The notes under the pieces were generated by a model. The model saw only the letters and a program-made list of their open reading frames with translations, was not told the origin of the DNA and ran no database searches. The translations under genes and the position numbers were made by a program. A stretch of 64,000 nt of DNA from contig NZ_JNFG01000012.1 of assembly GCF_000729995.1 (NCBI RefSeq), forward strand, positions 62,001 to 126,000, in the 5' to 3' direction. Shown piece by piece: positions 53,602 through 63,255 of the stretch (its first letter is position 1; each line of letters starts with the position of its first letter). Source of the stretch: Caballeronia sordidicola. GTDB taxonomy: Bacteria > Pseudomonadota > Gammaproteobacteria > Burkholderiales > Burkholderiaceae.

Positions 53602-55077
53602 ATGACCATGTCCATTGAAACGCCGCCGCGCGACCTGCCCATGGCGGGCGAGCCGCTATATGAGCGCCTGGCCGAGCACTACCGCCGCGTGATTGCCTCA
53701 GGGACGCTCGTGCCGGGCGATCGCATGCCGTCCGTCAGGGCGTTGATGCTTAGGCATCAGGTGAGTCTCTCGACGGCGCTGCAGGTCTTCCGGCGACTCG
53801 AAGATGCGGGCTGGCTGCAAGCTAAACCACGCTCCGGATATTTCGTTCGCCGACGGACGGCGCCGGCCTTGCCCGGTGTCGATGAACCGGAGAACACATC
53901 AGCTCCAATGCAAGCGCAGTTCGTCGGTCTGCACGAATCCATTTCGAAGGTGATTTCGCAAGCGCAGCGGTTTCCCGAAGCGCTGAACCTGGGTGGAGCA
54001 ACGGCCGCGGCATCGCTTTATCCGACTGCGCGGCTGCAAGCGCTGACCATAAGAATCCTGCGGCACCAGCCGACGCTGCTCACGGAAGCCGGAGGAGAAA
54101 CAGCTGGGGCGGTGTTTCGACAAGCCATTGCAAAACGCGCTCTTTCAGCGGACATGATGCTTTCGCCCGATGAAGTGATTGCTACGACAGGCGGGGTGGA
54201 GGCGGTTAACCTGGCGCTGCGTGCGGTCACTCAGGCAGGCGATACAGTCGCAATTGAATCCCCGGCGTTCTTTGGCTTATTGCAGATTATCGAAAGCCTC
54301 GGTTTGCGTGCGCTCGAGATTTCCACTAGCCCGACAACCGGGATGTCGCTCGAAGCGCTGGAAATGGCGCTGCTCGCTTATGGGAATATCAAGGCCGTGG
54401 TGGTCGTGCCGCATTTGCAGAATCCACTGGGCAGCGTGATGCCCGATGAACGGAAGGCCGGGCTCGTCCGGCTTTGCGCGCGGCATAGGGTTGCGTTGAT
54501 CGAGGACGAGCCGTATAGGGAACTGCTTGATGACGCTGCACAGAACAAGCCTCTTAAGGCATGGGACCGCGATGGCGGCGTGATTCATTGTGCATCGTTG
54601 AATAAAGTCCTGGCGCCAGGTTTGAGGCTAGGCTGGATGGCGTCGGGGCGATGGCACGAGCGCGTCAAGATGCTTAAGTTTGCACAGAGCCGCAACAACG
54701 AAAGCCTGCCTCAGCTCGTTGCCGCGGAATTCATGGGGTCCGGAGCGTACGACCGGCATCTCTTTCAGTTGCGGGAGCGATTGCGAACGCAGCGGGAAGC
54801 TACCGCCAATGCTATCGCGCGTTATTTCCCAACGGGCACGCGGCTTAGCGTGCCAGTTGGCGGCGTACTGCTTTGGGTTGAGCTGCCGCCCGGTACGGAT
54901 TCGGGCCGGCTTTTCGAAGAGGCGCTGACGCAGGGCATTCGCATTGCGCCTGGGACCATATTTTCCAATTCACAGCGCTTTGCTTCGTTCATCCGTTTGA
55001 GCTGTCCGCAGCCATTCGATCAAAACCTGGACGATGCATTGCAGCAGCTTGGAAGGCTGGCTAGCGAATCGTCTTGA
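53602..55077 (+). CDS. MocR/PdxR-type regulator (GntR helix fused to aminotransferase)
   Basis: A 491-residue fusion. A GntR winged helix occupies residues 15-85 (RLAEHYRRVIASGTLVPGDR, PSVRALMLRHQVSLSTAL). A fold type I aminotransferase follows from about 110, with the PLP features N274 (HLQNPLG), D302 (LIEDEPYRE) and lysine K335 (SLNKVLAPGLRLGW). MocR proteins sense PLP or amines and usually control vitamin B6, amino-acid or polyamine genes. The nearest divergent gene is the small one at 53027. Confidence 0.9.
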   Translation: MTMSIETPPRDLPMAGEPLYERLAEHYRRVIASGTLVPGDRMPSVRALMLRHQVSLSTALQVFRRLEDAGWLQAKPRSGYFVRRRTAPALPGVDEPENTSAPMQAQFVGLHESISKVISQAQRFPEALNLGGATAAASLYPTARLQALTIRILRHQPTLLTEAGGETAGAVFRQAIAKRALSADMMLSPDEVIATTGGVEAVNLALRAVTQAGDTVAIESPAFFGLLQIIESLGLRALEISTSPTTGMSLEALEMALLAYGNIKAVVVVPHLQNPLGSVMPDERKAGLVRLCARHRVALIEDEPYRELLDDAAQNKPLKAWDRDGGVIHCASLNKVLAPGLRLGWMASGRWHERVKMLKFAQSRNNESLPQLVAAEFMGSGAYDRHLFQLRERLRTQREATANAIARYFPTGTRLSVPVGGVLLWVELPPGTDSGRLFEEALTQGIRIAPGTIFSNSQRFASFIRLSCPQPFDQNLDDALQQLGRLASESS

Positions 55078-55382
55078 CTTGTGATTTAGCCGCTGTCTAA
55101 AATTCGGTCATTGTCATAAATCGGGTGAATGCCTTGGACACTTGTAGTCGTCAACCTTCGGATTGTTTAGCTGTCTGACCGGCAGGACCCCGCGCTTGAA
55201 TTCCTAGCCGCCGTCTTGCCAGCAGGCAGGCGGTGCGCGTCGCAGTACTTTTCCCGTGCATCTCTAATAGCGCCAATCAGCCGCAGCAGTTGTCTGTGCC
55301 TGAGCGGAGCCGTGCCGCCGGCACCTGTCCAACAGAGTAGTTTGACCACTGTCATCTGACTGTCACACGCAGACAATACGGT

Positions 55383-55413
55383 TGGCCGCGCCGGCATTGC
55401 GCCGGCGCGGCCA
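55383..55413. promoter_or_regulatory. Strong GC hairpin in the mgtC leader
   Basis: Two perfectly complementary 13-base arms (55383-55395 and 55401-55413) flank a 5-base loop. It lies 67 bases before mgtC and no T run follows. So it is not an ordinary terminator, but it could act in the mRNA leader or end the MocR transcript by another means. Confidence 0.55.
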
Positions 55414-55479
55414 TTGAGAGTGCTTGAGCGGTCATCGTCAGGCAACGCATGCGAACATTACAAATCAAAGAATTGCTTC

Positions 55480-56187
55480 ATGATCTACGAGTACATCCTT
55501 CCTTTGATAGCCGCTTTGTCGTGCGGTATCGCCATCGGTCTGGAAAGACAGATGCGGCAGCGAACGGCCGGCCTGCGCACCATCACGCTGGTGACCAGTG
55601 GCGCCTGCCTGTTCGTGATCCTCGGCGCCATGACCGGCAACGGAACCACGAGCGTGACGCAAATCGCGGCCTATGTGGTGTCCGGCGTCGGCTTCCTGGG
55701 TGGCGGCGTCATCATGCGCGAGCAGGGCGCAATTCAGGGGATCAATACGGCGGCCACCTTGTGGTGCTCGGCGGCCGTTGGCGTTCTTTGCGGGGCGGAA
55801 CACTATGGGCCCGCCATCGCGGGGACCCTGGTGATCCTGTTCACCAACACCGTGCTGCGTGAGATCGGGCGCGCAATCAATACTGCGCCGGTGGCGTCCG
55901 CCGACCTCGTGCGCAAATACGTGCTGACGGTAGTCTGCCGCGCGGAAGATGAAGTGAATATCCGGGCGTTGATCACCAACTCGATGGTCTCTGCACCGCT
56001 GTCGTTCCAGGGACTGAGCAGCACGGATGTCGACGACGATTCGGGGCGAGTGGAAGTGATCGCAACGCTCGAAACGCATCCGAAGTATCAATCAAAGGTC
56101 GAGGCCGTTGCGAGCCGGCTCAGCATGGACAAGGGCGTATCGAGCGTTAGCTGGGCCGCGCTCGATACCGTGCCCGACCCTGATTGA
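55480..56187 (+). CDS. MgtC/SapB-family membrane protein
   Basis: A 235-residue protein with four to five N-terminal helices (LPLIAALSCGIAIGLERQ, RTAGLRTITLVTSGACLFVI, VSGVGFLGGGVIMREQGAIQ, GINTAATLWCSAAVGVLCGA) and a C-terminal cytoplasmic ACT-like domain. The LERQ, GLRT and GGGVI motifs fit MgtC. The family helps growth at low magnesium and survival in host cells or acid soil. Its leader is long and strongly structured, which may reflect magnesium-dependent control. Confidence 0.9.
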   Translation: MIYEYILPLIAALSCGIAIGLERQMRQRTAGLRTITLVTSGACLFVILGAMTGNGTTSVTQIAAYVVSGVGFLGGGVIMREQGAIQGINTAATLWCSAAVGVLCGAEHYGPAIAGTLVILFTNTVLREIGRAINTAPVASADLVRKYVLTVVCRAEDEVNIRALITNSMVSAPLSFQGLSSTDVDDDSGRVEVIATLETHPKYQSKVEAVASRLSMDKGVSSVSWAALDTVPDPD

Positions 56188-56343
56188 TGCGGCGCATGCC
56201 CACACGTGTGGGGCATGGCATGGGTTTTGAAAGGATGCATCGGTAGTATCCGGGGCAGCGATGCTTGTGCGTACCCATACAAGCGCGCGATGAGCGGGTG
56301 CTCGCATCATCGATGCATCGCTTCACCCCATTAAAGGTAGCAG

Positions 56344-56517
56344 ATGAGTACTTATGTGTTGTTGGCTTGCGGGTTCGGGACAGGACTAGCGATTGCAATC
56401 TGGGGAATATTCGACGCGCTGAAGCATTCCCGGCGCGAATCGCAAGAGCACGAGCACGAGCACGAGGACAAGCACAATAAGCACGCCCATTCAGCGGGCG
56501 ATAAACCCAGGCAGTAA
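56344..56517 (+). CDS. Small His-rich single-pass membrane protein (57 residues)
   Basis: ATG at 56344 starts a 57-codon frame: one hydrophobic helix (YVLLACGFGTGLAIAIWGIF) and a charged tail of HE repeats (QEHEHEHEDKHNKHAHS). An AAAGGTAG site stands upstream. The tail could bind nickel, zinc or magnesium. It lies 156 bp after mgtC on the same strand. I do not recognise a family; the layout alone suggests a metal-related role. Confidence 0.5.
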   Translation: MSTYVLLACGFGTGLAIAIWGIFDALKHSRRESQEHEHEHEDKHNKHAHSAGDKPRQ

Positions 56518-56543
56518 ATACCCGCACCCGCGGCGCAAGACGT

Positions 56544-57974
56544 TCATCCTGATGTAAGCCCTTGCCAACCGCCGCCAAGCGCCTTCAATAACAACACGCT
56601 TGCATCAAGCCTACGGGCATCTATCTGGTCGGCAGTACGCTGGTTCGTCAACGCGATAGTCTGTGCGGTCACCACATCGAGGTAGCTCACTGCACCCGCC
56701 TGAAACCGGTTGGTCGTCAGCTTCAATGCAAGCCCGGCAGCGGACGTCGCGCGTTGCTGGCTGGCGGCTTCGCTCTGAAGTGACTGCAGTGCCGACAAAT
56801 TGTCCTCGACCTGTTGAAACGCCACGAGCACAGTCTGCCGGTAATCGGCGACCGAGCCGTCGTACTGCGAGTTGGCGCTTTTCAACGAGGCCTCGCGTTT
56901 GCCGCCGTCGAACAAAGTGCCGACCAGTTGCGGACCGATCGACCAGAAGAGACTGGGGGCGCTCAGCCACGGCGCAAAGAACGTGCTTTCGAGTCCGGCG
57001 CTCGCCGACAGCGCGAGATCGGGAAAAAACGCGGCATGCGCTTCGCCGATTTGTGCATTGGCCGCAAATACGCGTCGTTCGGCAGCGGCGATATCGGGGC
57101 GGCGTTCGAGAAGCTGCGAGGGCAGGCTGGGAGGAATAGAGGGTACAACGAAGGATTGCGGCTTGGCCGCAATGGAGAACGTCGATGCGGGTTCGCCGAT
57201 CAACGTAGCAATCGCGTGCTGAAGCTGTGCGCGTTGAACATCGATATCCGTGTCCTGTGTCCGCGTACTTTCCAGTTGCGTCGAGGCCAGCGCGACCGCC
57301 GATGCATCGATCGCCCCATTCTTCAGTTGCTGGTTGAGGATACGCAGCGCGTCGGCATAGGCGTTCACGGTGTCGTCGAGGAGTTTCTTTTGCGTATCGA
57401 GTGAACGCAGGTCGAAGTAGTCGACGGCCAGGTCGCTGGTCATCGAGAGGCGCACCGCTTCAAGATCGGCCTCGCTTGCAGCCGCGTTCGCTTGCGCGTT
57501 GACGGTCGCATCTTTTACACGGCCAAACAGATCGGGCTCCCACGAAGCGCTCAAGCCGGTTGAGTAGTCGGGAATGGTCTTGCCCGCCAGCGAATGGCCC
57601 TGCACGTTCTGCGATGTACGGAACCGGCTCTCGGACGCGCCCGCGGTCACGGTCGGGAAGAAGCCGGCGCGCTGATAGTCGACCAACGCACGTGCCTGCT
57701 GCAATTGCGCGACCGCTTTCTTTACGGTCTGGTTCGAGACATCGATACGGCTTTCGAGTTCGTTCAACTGCGGGTCGCCGAAGACGGTCCACCATGGGCC
57801 GCGCGGCTGGGTATCGGCAGGCGTGGCGAGCGCCCAGCCTGCGGCGCCGGCATAGTGCGCCGGTACGGAGATGTCCGGCTTCTGGTACGCAGGCAAGGTG
57901 GAGCAAGCGCTAAGTGCAACGCCCAAACAAATGACCAAGGTCTTGCGGGCGAGGGCGGAGGGCGACATGAGCAT
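56544..57974 (-). CDS. RND efflux outer-membrane factor (NodT/OprM family lipoprotein)
   Basis: A 476-residue outer-membrane channel subunit with a lipobox (GVALSACSTLP). It has the coiled-coil/beta-barrel repeats of the family (ARALVDYQRAGFFPTVTAGA, SWEPDLFGRVKDATVNAQAN, ERRPDIAAAERRVFAANAQI, RFQAGAVSYLDVVTAQTIAL). I start it at the ATG at 57974, eight bases after GAGGA. It is the last gene of a three-gene RND operon. Confidence 0.92.
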   Translation of the reverse strand: MLMSPSALARKTLVICLGVALSACSTLPAYQKPDISVPAHYAGAAGWALATPADTQPRGPWWTVFGDPQLNELESRIDVSNQTVKKAVAQLQQARALVDYQRAGFFPTVTAGASESRFRTSQNVQGHSLAGKTIPDYSTGLSASWEPDLFGRVKDATVNAQANAAASEADLEAVRLSMTSDLAVDYFDLRSLDTQKKLLDDTVNAYADALRILNQQLKNGAIDASAVALASTQLESTRTQDTDIDVQRAQLQHAIATLIGEPASTFSIAAKPQSFVVPSIPPSLPSQLLERRPDIAAAERRVFAANAQIGEAHAAFFPDLALSASAGLESTFFAPWLSAPSLFWSIGPQLVGTLFDGGKREASLKSANSQYDGSVADYRQTVLVAFQQVEDNLSALQSLQSEAASQQRATSAAGLALKLTTNRFQAGAVSYLDVVTAQTIALTNQRTADQIDARRLDASVLLLKALGGGWQGLTSG

Positions 57975-57985
57975 GAGCACGATCC

Positions 57986-59191
57986 TCAGGAAGCGGACGA
58001 AACGATCTGCACCGGCTCGCCCGGGGTGATAGCGTCGCCCGGATTGTCGATGACGCGATCGGTGGCCGTGAGCCCGGTCGTGACTTCCACGTGGGTGCCG
58101 AAATCCCGTCCGACGCTCACCGTCTTAAGCGCGGTTTTACCCGTGCTGTCGACAACTGCAACGGTCACGCCATTGGGTCTGAATAGAAGTGCACTCACCG
58201 GCAGGTCGAGTGCGGGGCTGGCGTTCTGCAAGGCCAGATGGACCTGCGCGTAGGCGCCGGGCATGAGCGAGCTGTCGCGGTTGTCGACATCCACTTCCAC
58301 GTGCAGGGTGCGGCTGACCGGATCAATCGCACCGGCACTGCGCGCGACTTTCGCGGCGAAGCGCCTGCCTGGATATTGCTGGACGCTCAGATAAACCTCG
58401 GTGCCCGGTGTGACATAGGGCGCATCGTTTTGCGGCACATCGACGAACACTCGCAACGTGTCTGTCTGCTCCACATGAAAGAGTTCACCGGGCATGGCGG
58501 CCAGACCAGGCGAACCGCCCGCCGTGACCAGCGCACCCACGTCCACGTTGCGCGCCGTCACCACGCCGTCGAAGGGTGCGCTCACCTTCTCGTATGACAC
58601 AAGCTCTGAGAGACGTTGCACATTGGCCTGCGCGGACTGCAGCATGGCGAGCTTTGCCTGCATGTCGCTGACCTTTGTGTCGGTGTCCTGTTGCGAGACC
58701 GACTGTGTCTTCAGCATGTCCTGCCAGCGTTGCGCGCTGACTCGGGCGTAGTTGAAATTGGCTTGCGCCGTCGCTGCGTCGGCACGGGCCTGGCGAAGCT
58801 GTGCATCGAGCTCCGGTGTCTGGATGACGGCCAGCGTTTGCCCTGCCTTCACCCTGGCGCCAATGTCGGCGTACCAGTGCTCGAGATAACCGCTCGTGCG
58901 GGCGTAGATCGAGGCATCGGCGTAGGGCATCACCGAGCCGGGCAGCAGGAGTTCCTGGACCGCAGGCGCACTGTGCGGCTTGATGACCGAAACACTGAGC
59001 GCATGTTGCGCAGCGGCTTGCGAGGTCAGCGCGGTGCTGGCGTGCAGTCTCGGAACAATGCCGATAACAAGCAACGCGGCAGCAATAGCGCCGAATGCCA
59101 GCGGCATCATGAAGCGTCGCCGCGTTGAACGCTTGGTGGCCGTCTCACTGGCCGACGCCGGTAGTTCGTGCATATCGTTGTGATGGTTCAT
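57986..59191 (-). CDS. RND efflux periplasmic adaptor
   Basis: A 401-residue membrane-fusion protein. One N-terminal helix (FMMPLAFGAIAAALLVIGIV) is followed by the lipoyl halves (YARTSGYLEHWYADIGARVK, KVSAPFDGVVTARNVDVGAL), an alpha hairpin and beta-barrel/MP domains (DTLRVFVDVPQNDAPYVTPG). It links the pump at 59215 to the channel at 56544. Confidence 0.93.
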   Translation of the reverse strand: MNHHNDMHELPASASETATKRSTRRRFMMPLAFGAIAAALLVIGIVPRLHASTALTSQAAAQHALSVSVIKPHSAPAVQELLLPGSVMPYADASIYARTSGYLEHWYADIGARVKAGQTLAVIQTPELDAQLRQARADAATAQANFNYARVSAQRWQDMLKTQSVSQQDTDTKVSDMQAKLAMLQSAQANVQRLSELVSYEKVSAPFDGVVTARNVDVGALVTAGGSPGLAAMPGELFHVEQTDTLRVFVDVPQNDAPYVTPGTEVYLSVQQYPGRRFAAKVARSAGAIDPVSRTLHVEVDVDNRDSSLMPGAYAQVHLALQNASPALDLPVSALLFRPNGVTVAVVDSTGKTALKTVSVGRDFGTHVEVTTGLTATDRVIDNPGDAITPGEPVQIVSSAS

Positions 59192-59214
59192 GGTCTAGGC
59201 TCGTTTAAAGGCGG

Positions 59215-62200
59215 TCATTGAAGGGACGGGGTGGCTTGCGCCGCCGCTTTCCTTAAGCGACGCTTTTCGATCCATGCGTGGACCATACCGAATACGACCG
59301 GGACGAAAAGAAGGGTGGAGACAGTTCCGATAGCCAGGCCGCCGATGACGGCACGCCCAAGCGGCGCATTTTGTTCGCCGCCGTCACCCAGACCGAGCGC
59401 CATCGGCAACATGCCGATCAGCATCGCGAGCGCGGTCATCAGCACGGGCCGGAAGCGGTTAAAGCCGGCTTCAAGGGCAGCGGTCAGCGGCGCCGCGCCG
59501 CCTTGCAACATCTCTCGCGCTGTGTTGATGACAAGAATGCTGTTGGCCGTTGCAATGCCGATGCACAGGATGGTGCCTGTCAGCGCCGGCACGCTTAGCG
59601 TGGTGTGCGTGGCGAAGAGCATCCACGCGATCCCCGCCAGTGACGCCGGCAAACCACTGATGATGATCAGCGGATCGATCCACGACTGGAAGTTCACGAC
59701 CATGAGCAGGTAGACCAGCGCAATGGCGAATACGAGTCCCAGTCCCAGGCCGCTAAACGATTCGTTCATCGATTGCACCTGCCCGCGGATGACGATCGAA
59801 GAGCCGGCGGGCAACTGTGCCTGTGCCTGGTCCACGAGCCGGGTCACGTCCGACGCCACGCCGCCGAGATCCCGTCCTTGCGCTGAAGCGAAGATATCGA
59901 GCACGGGCTGCACGTTGTAGTGCGAGACTACGGCTTGCTGTGTGCCGCGCGACATCGTGCCCAACGAACCCAACAAGCTTTGCGGCGACGAGGTGGTGAC
60001 GTCCTTCGTCAGCGGCACGTTCGCCAGCGTCTGCAGCGAATGAATATCGTATTGCGGTACTTCAGTCATCAACGGATAACTCACGCCGTTCTTCGGATCG
60101 AGCCAGAAGTTCGGCGTGGTCTGCGAGCTGCCCGACAGCGCGATCAGCAGGTTCTGCGCAACATCGCGTTGCGTGAGACCGGCTTGCATCGCTTTGGTCC
60201 GGTCTACGTTGACGTTGATCGCGGGTTCATCGCCGGGCTGCTGGATACGGGCATCGACCAGGCCACGTACGGTCCTCAGCCTGGTCAGCAAGTTGTTCGC
60301 CACCACGCGGTTCTGGTCGAGCTTGTTGCCGACGATCTGGATGTCGATTGGCGCAGGGAGGCCGAAATTCAGGATCTGGCTGACGATATCCGCCGGGAGG
60401 AATGCGAAGGTGGTGCCGGGGAATGACGCAGTCAATACGTTGCGCAATCTCGCGACGTAGTCCGCCGTGGGGGCGTGTCCTTTCTTCAACGTGATCATGA
60501 TGTCCGCGTCTGCGGATCCGACCGGCGCCGACGAGTCATAGGTCAGGTTGATGCCGCTCACCGGCACGCCGATGTTGTCGAGTAACGCGGCCTCGTCCGA
60601 CTTCGGAATGACGGTGCGGATCTTCGCTTCGACTTCGTCCACGAGACGGGCGGTCTGCTCGATCCGGGTGCCCGTGGGGGCGCGCATGTGCAGGCGGATT
60701 TCGCCGGTATCGACGGCGGGGAAAAAGTCCCGGCCTGTGAAGGGCACGAGCGCGAATGACCCCACGCAGAGCAGCATGAACACCGGCAGGAAGCGGCGGC
60801 GATTGTCAATGGCGCGGCTGAGCGTCGCCTTGTAGCCGTGCCGCAATGTTTCGAAGCGACGTTCGAACCCGGCCTGGAATCGCATCAGGAAAGCGAACGG
60901 TCCGCGTGCCGGCTTGCCGTCTTTCGACGGCGTTTTCATCAGGTACATCGCGAGCGTTGGAATCAGCGTACGCGAGAAGAAGTAAGACGCGCACATCGCA
61001 AACACCACTGCTTCAGCCAGCGGTACGAACAGATAACGCGCCACCCCTGATAGCAGGAACATCGGCACGAACACAATGCAGATAGAGAGCGTCGAGACGA
61101 AGGTCGGGACCGCGATCTCCCCCGAACCGTTGAGAATGGCATCGTGTAGCGGCGCGCCCCGTTCCAGATGATGCGTGATGTTTTCGATAGCGACAGTTGC
61201 ATCATCAACCAGGATCCCGACCGCTAGGGCCAGCCCTCCGAGGGTCATGATATTGATGGTCTGCCCGAGCGCGGACAGCGCGATCAGCGAGGTCAGTACC
61301 GAAAGCGGAATGGTGACGGCAATGATCAGGGTTGCGCGCCAACTGCCGAGGAACAGCAGGATCATCAACGCAGTCAGGCATGCCGCGATCAACGCTTCCC
61401 GCACCACGCCGGTCACGGCGGACTTCACGAATACCGACTGATCGGAAAGCGCCGTGATGTGCAGCGCCTTCGGCAGTCCTGCCGCGATCTTCGGCAACAT
61501 GGACTTGATCTGCCCGATGATGGTCAGCGTCGACGTGCTGCCGGTCTTTTCCACCGTGAGCAGCGCGGCGCGCTTGCCGTCGCTGCGCACGATGTTGGTT
61601 TGCGGCGCATACCCGTCGCGCACCTGCGCGACGTCCCGTACATACACCACGCCGCCTTTGACGGTCTTGATCGGCAGGTTGTTGAGCGCCGCGACGCTGT
61701 CTGTGCTGCCGTTCATCTGCACGTTGTATTCGCGTGCGCCGATCTTGGCCGTGCCACCGGGCAGGATCAGGTTCTGCGCGTTGACGGCGTTGACCACGTC
61801 GCTGGGCGACAAGCCTTTGGCCTGCAACGCGCGTGGATCGATGTCGATCATGATCTGGCGGATCTTGCCGCCGAAGGGCAGCGGGACGGCCGCGCCCTGC
61901 ACCGTAGCAAGCTGCGTACGAATGAAGCTATTGCCGAGGTCGTAGAGCGTTTGCTCGGGCAGCGTATTGCTCGACAGCCCCAGTTGCAGGATAGGAACAG
62001 TCGACGCGTTGTACGTAATGATGTTCGGCGGCAACGTGCCCGGCGGCAGCACGCGCAGGATGGATTCGGAGTTCGAACCGGCTTCGGCGATGGCGCGATT
62101 GATGTCGGCGCCGGGGTGAAAGAATATCTTGATCACCGAGACGCCGTTCAGCGACTGCGATTCAATGTGTTCGATGTCTTCAACATCCGAAGTCAGCGCG

Positions 62201-62406
62201 CGTTCATAGTTCGACGTGATCCGGTCCGCCATGTCTTGCGCGGAGAAACCGTTATACGACCAGACAATGCTTACCACCGGAATATTAATGTTCGGGAAAA
62301 TATCCGTAGGGGTGCGCATGATGGCAAGCGGTCCGATCAGGAACAGCAGGATCGCAAGCACAATGAAGGTATAGGGCCTGCGCAGGGCCAGTCTGACAAT
62401 CCACAT
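59215..62406 (-). CDS. RND efflux pump inner-membrane transporter
   Basis: A 1,063-residue pump of the hydrophobe/amphiphile RND type. Twelve helices and two large periplasmic loops are laid out as in AcrB; the proton-relay motif GILVDDATVAIENI is in helix 4, and the periplasmic start reads PTDIFPNINIPVVSIVWSYNG. It expels drugs, solvents or other toxic molecules. I use the ATG at 62406 (MWIVRLALRRPYTF), the usual family start. No regulator gene adjoins the operon. Confidence 0.93.
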   Translation of the reverse strand: MWIVRLALRRPYTFIVLAILLFLIGPLAIMRTPTDIFPNINIPVVSIVWSYNGFSAQDMADRITSNYERALTSDVEDIEHIESQSLNGVSVIKIFFHPGADINRAIAEAGSNSESILRVLPPGTLPPNIITYNASTVPILQLGLSSNTLPEQTLYDLGNSFIRTQLATVQGAAVPLPFGGKIRQIMIDIDPRALQAKGLSPSDVVNAVNAQNLILPGGTAKIGAREYNVQMNGSTDSVAALNNLPIKTVKGGVVYVRDVAQVRDGYAPQTNIVRSDGKRAALLTVEKTGSTSTLTIIGQIKSMLPKIAAGLPKALHITALSDQSVFVKSAVTGVVREALIAACLTALMILLFLGSWRATLIIAVTIPLSVLTSLIALSALGQTINIMTLGGLALAVGILVDDATVAIENITHHLERGAPLHDAILNGSGEIAVPTFVSTLSICIVFVPMFLLSGVARYLFVPLAEAVVFAMCASYFFSRTLIPTLAMYLMKTPSKDGKPARGPFAFLMRFQAGFERRFETLRHGYKATLSRAIDNRRRFLPVFMLLCVGSFALVPFTGRDFFPAVDTGEIRLHMRAPTGTRIEQTARLVDEVEAKIRTVIPKSDEAALLDNIGVPVSGINLTYDSSAPVGSADADIMITLKKGHAPTADYVARLRNVLTASFPGTTFAFLPADIVSQILNFGLPAPIDIQIVGNKLDQNRVVANNLLTRLRTVRGLVDARIQQPGDEPAINVNVDRTKAMQAGLTQRDVAQNLLIALSGSSQTTPNFWLDPKNGVSYPLMTEVPQYDIHSLQTLANVPLTKDVTTSSPQSLLGSLGTMSRGTQQAVVSHYNVQPVLDIFASAQGRDLGGVASDVTRLVDQAQAQLPAGSSIVIRGQVQSMNESFSGLGLGLVFAIALVYLLMVVNFQSWIDPLIIISGLPASLAGIAWMLFATHTTLSVPALTGTILCIGIATANSILVINTAREMLQGGAAPLTAALEAGFNRFRPVLMTALAMLIGMLPMALGLGDGGEQNAPLGRAVIGGLAIGTVSTLLFVPVVFGMVHAWIEKRRLRKAAAQATPSLQ

Positions 62407-62684
62407 TGGACATTCCCGGAAGATGAGCTGCGCTTGAAAAGCGAACACGTTCGTAACGTGCGGCCAGTGTGACGAACCGGTCTTTACCCGGTACTGACCG
62501 CAAGGTTACAAAGTTGTCATCTTCGAATGCCGGGGTGCGCAATATGGCGATCTTGTCATCTGGGCGTCAGCTTCGAGTCAGTGCCTGTCGCGCAGAATGA
62601 AGCTGCTTACCGTCGCTTACCGGACGATGGAGCATGAGCTTCATTCATTGAGAGTGAAGCCACTTTACAAAGAGGCTACTCATC

Positions 62685-62990
62685 ATGAAAGCACTGATCT
62701 GCACAACACTTGCGCTGGTCCTGGCTGCCCCCGCCGTGTCGTTCGCCCAAACCACGGATCAGCCCGTCACGCGTGCCCAGGTACGCGCCGATCTCGTCCA
62801 GCTCGAGAACGCGGGATGGCGCCCGGACTCGCAGGAAGCTTTCTATCCGAATGATATTCAGGCTGCTGAAGCACGCGTGCATTCGGGCGACACCACCACC
62901 GGTTACGGTGGAACCACGGAGAATGGAACGTCGATGTCGCAGTCGCCGACGAGCGGACCCGTAGGGGCCCCGGTGTACAAAGGGCAGTGA
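62685..62990 (+). CDS. DUF4148 exported small protein
   Basis: A 101-residue protein with a Sec signal (LICTTLALVLAAPAVSFAQ) and the DUF4148 pattern VTRAQVRADLVQLENAGWRP, then SQEAFYPNDIQAAEARV. The C-terminus is Gly/Ser/Thr-rich. The family is abundant in Burkholderiales and has no known function. It is divergent from the RND operon. Confidence 0.85.
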   Translation: MKALICTTLALVLAAPAVSFAQTTDQPVTRAQVRADLVQLENAGWRPDSQEAFYPNDIQAAEARVHSGDTTTGYGGTTENGTSMSQSPTSGPVGAPVYKGQ

Positions 62991-63255
62991 TTTGAATGGT
63001 GGTGTAGGACCGGCTGGCGGGCGGCTTGGTGAGCCGTGGTGTTCCTGAGAAACGATTGTTCCGGTGCGTGCTGGCCGGATCGCGTAGTGCCGCTAAGCGG
63101 GCACCCTCGCGAATGAGGGAGGGTGCTGCCGCTGACAGAAGCAACGGCGGAGATGACAGCATTGAGCGCAGTATTGAGCGATTAAGCACCGGACCGATCA
63201 ACGTCCGGCGCTTAACCGCTGAATCACCTTGACTCCAAGTCAGCCTACCAATTTA

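Noticed and set aside
62446-62460. CACGTT-CGT-AACGTG inverted repeat upstream of the RND pump
   Set aside because: Only six-base arms, and no regulator gene is adjacent; too short to claim an operator.
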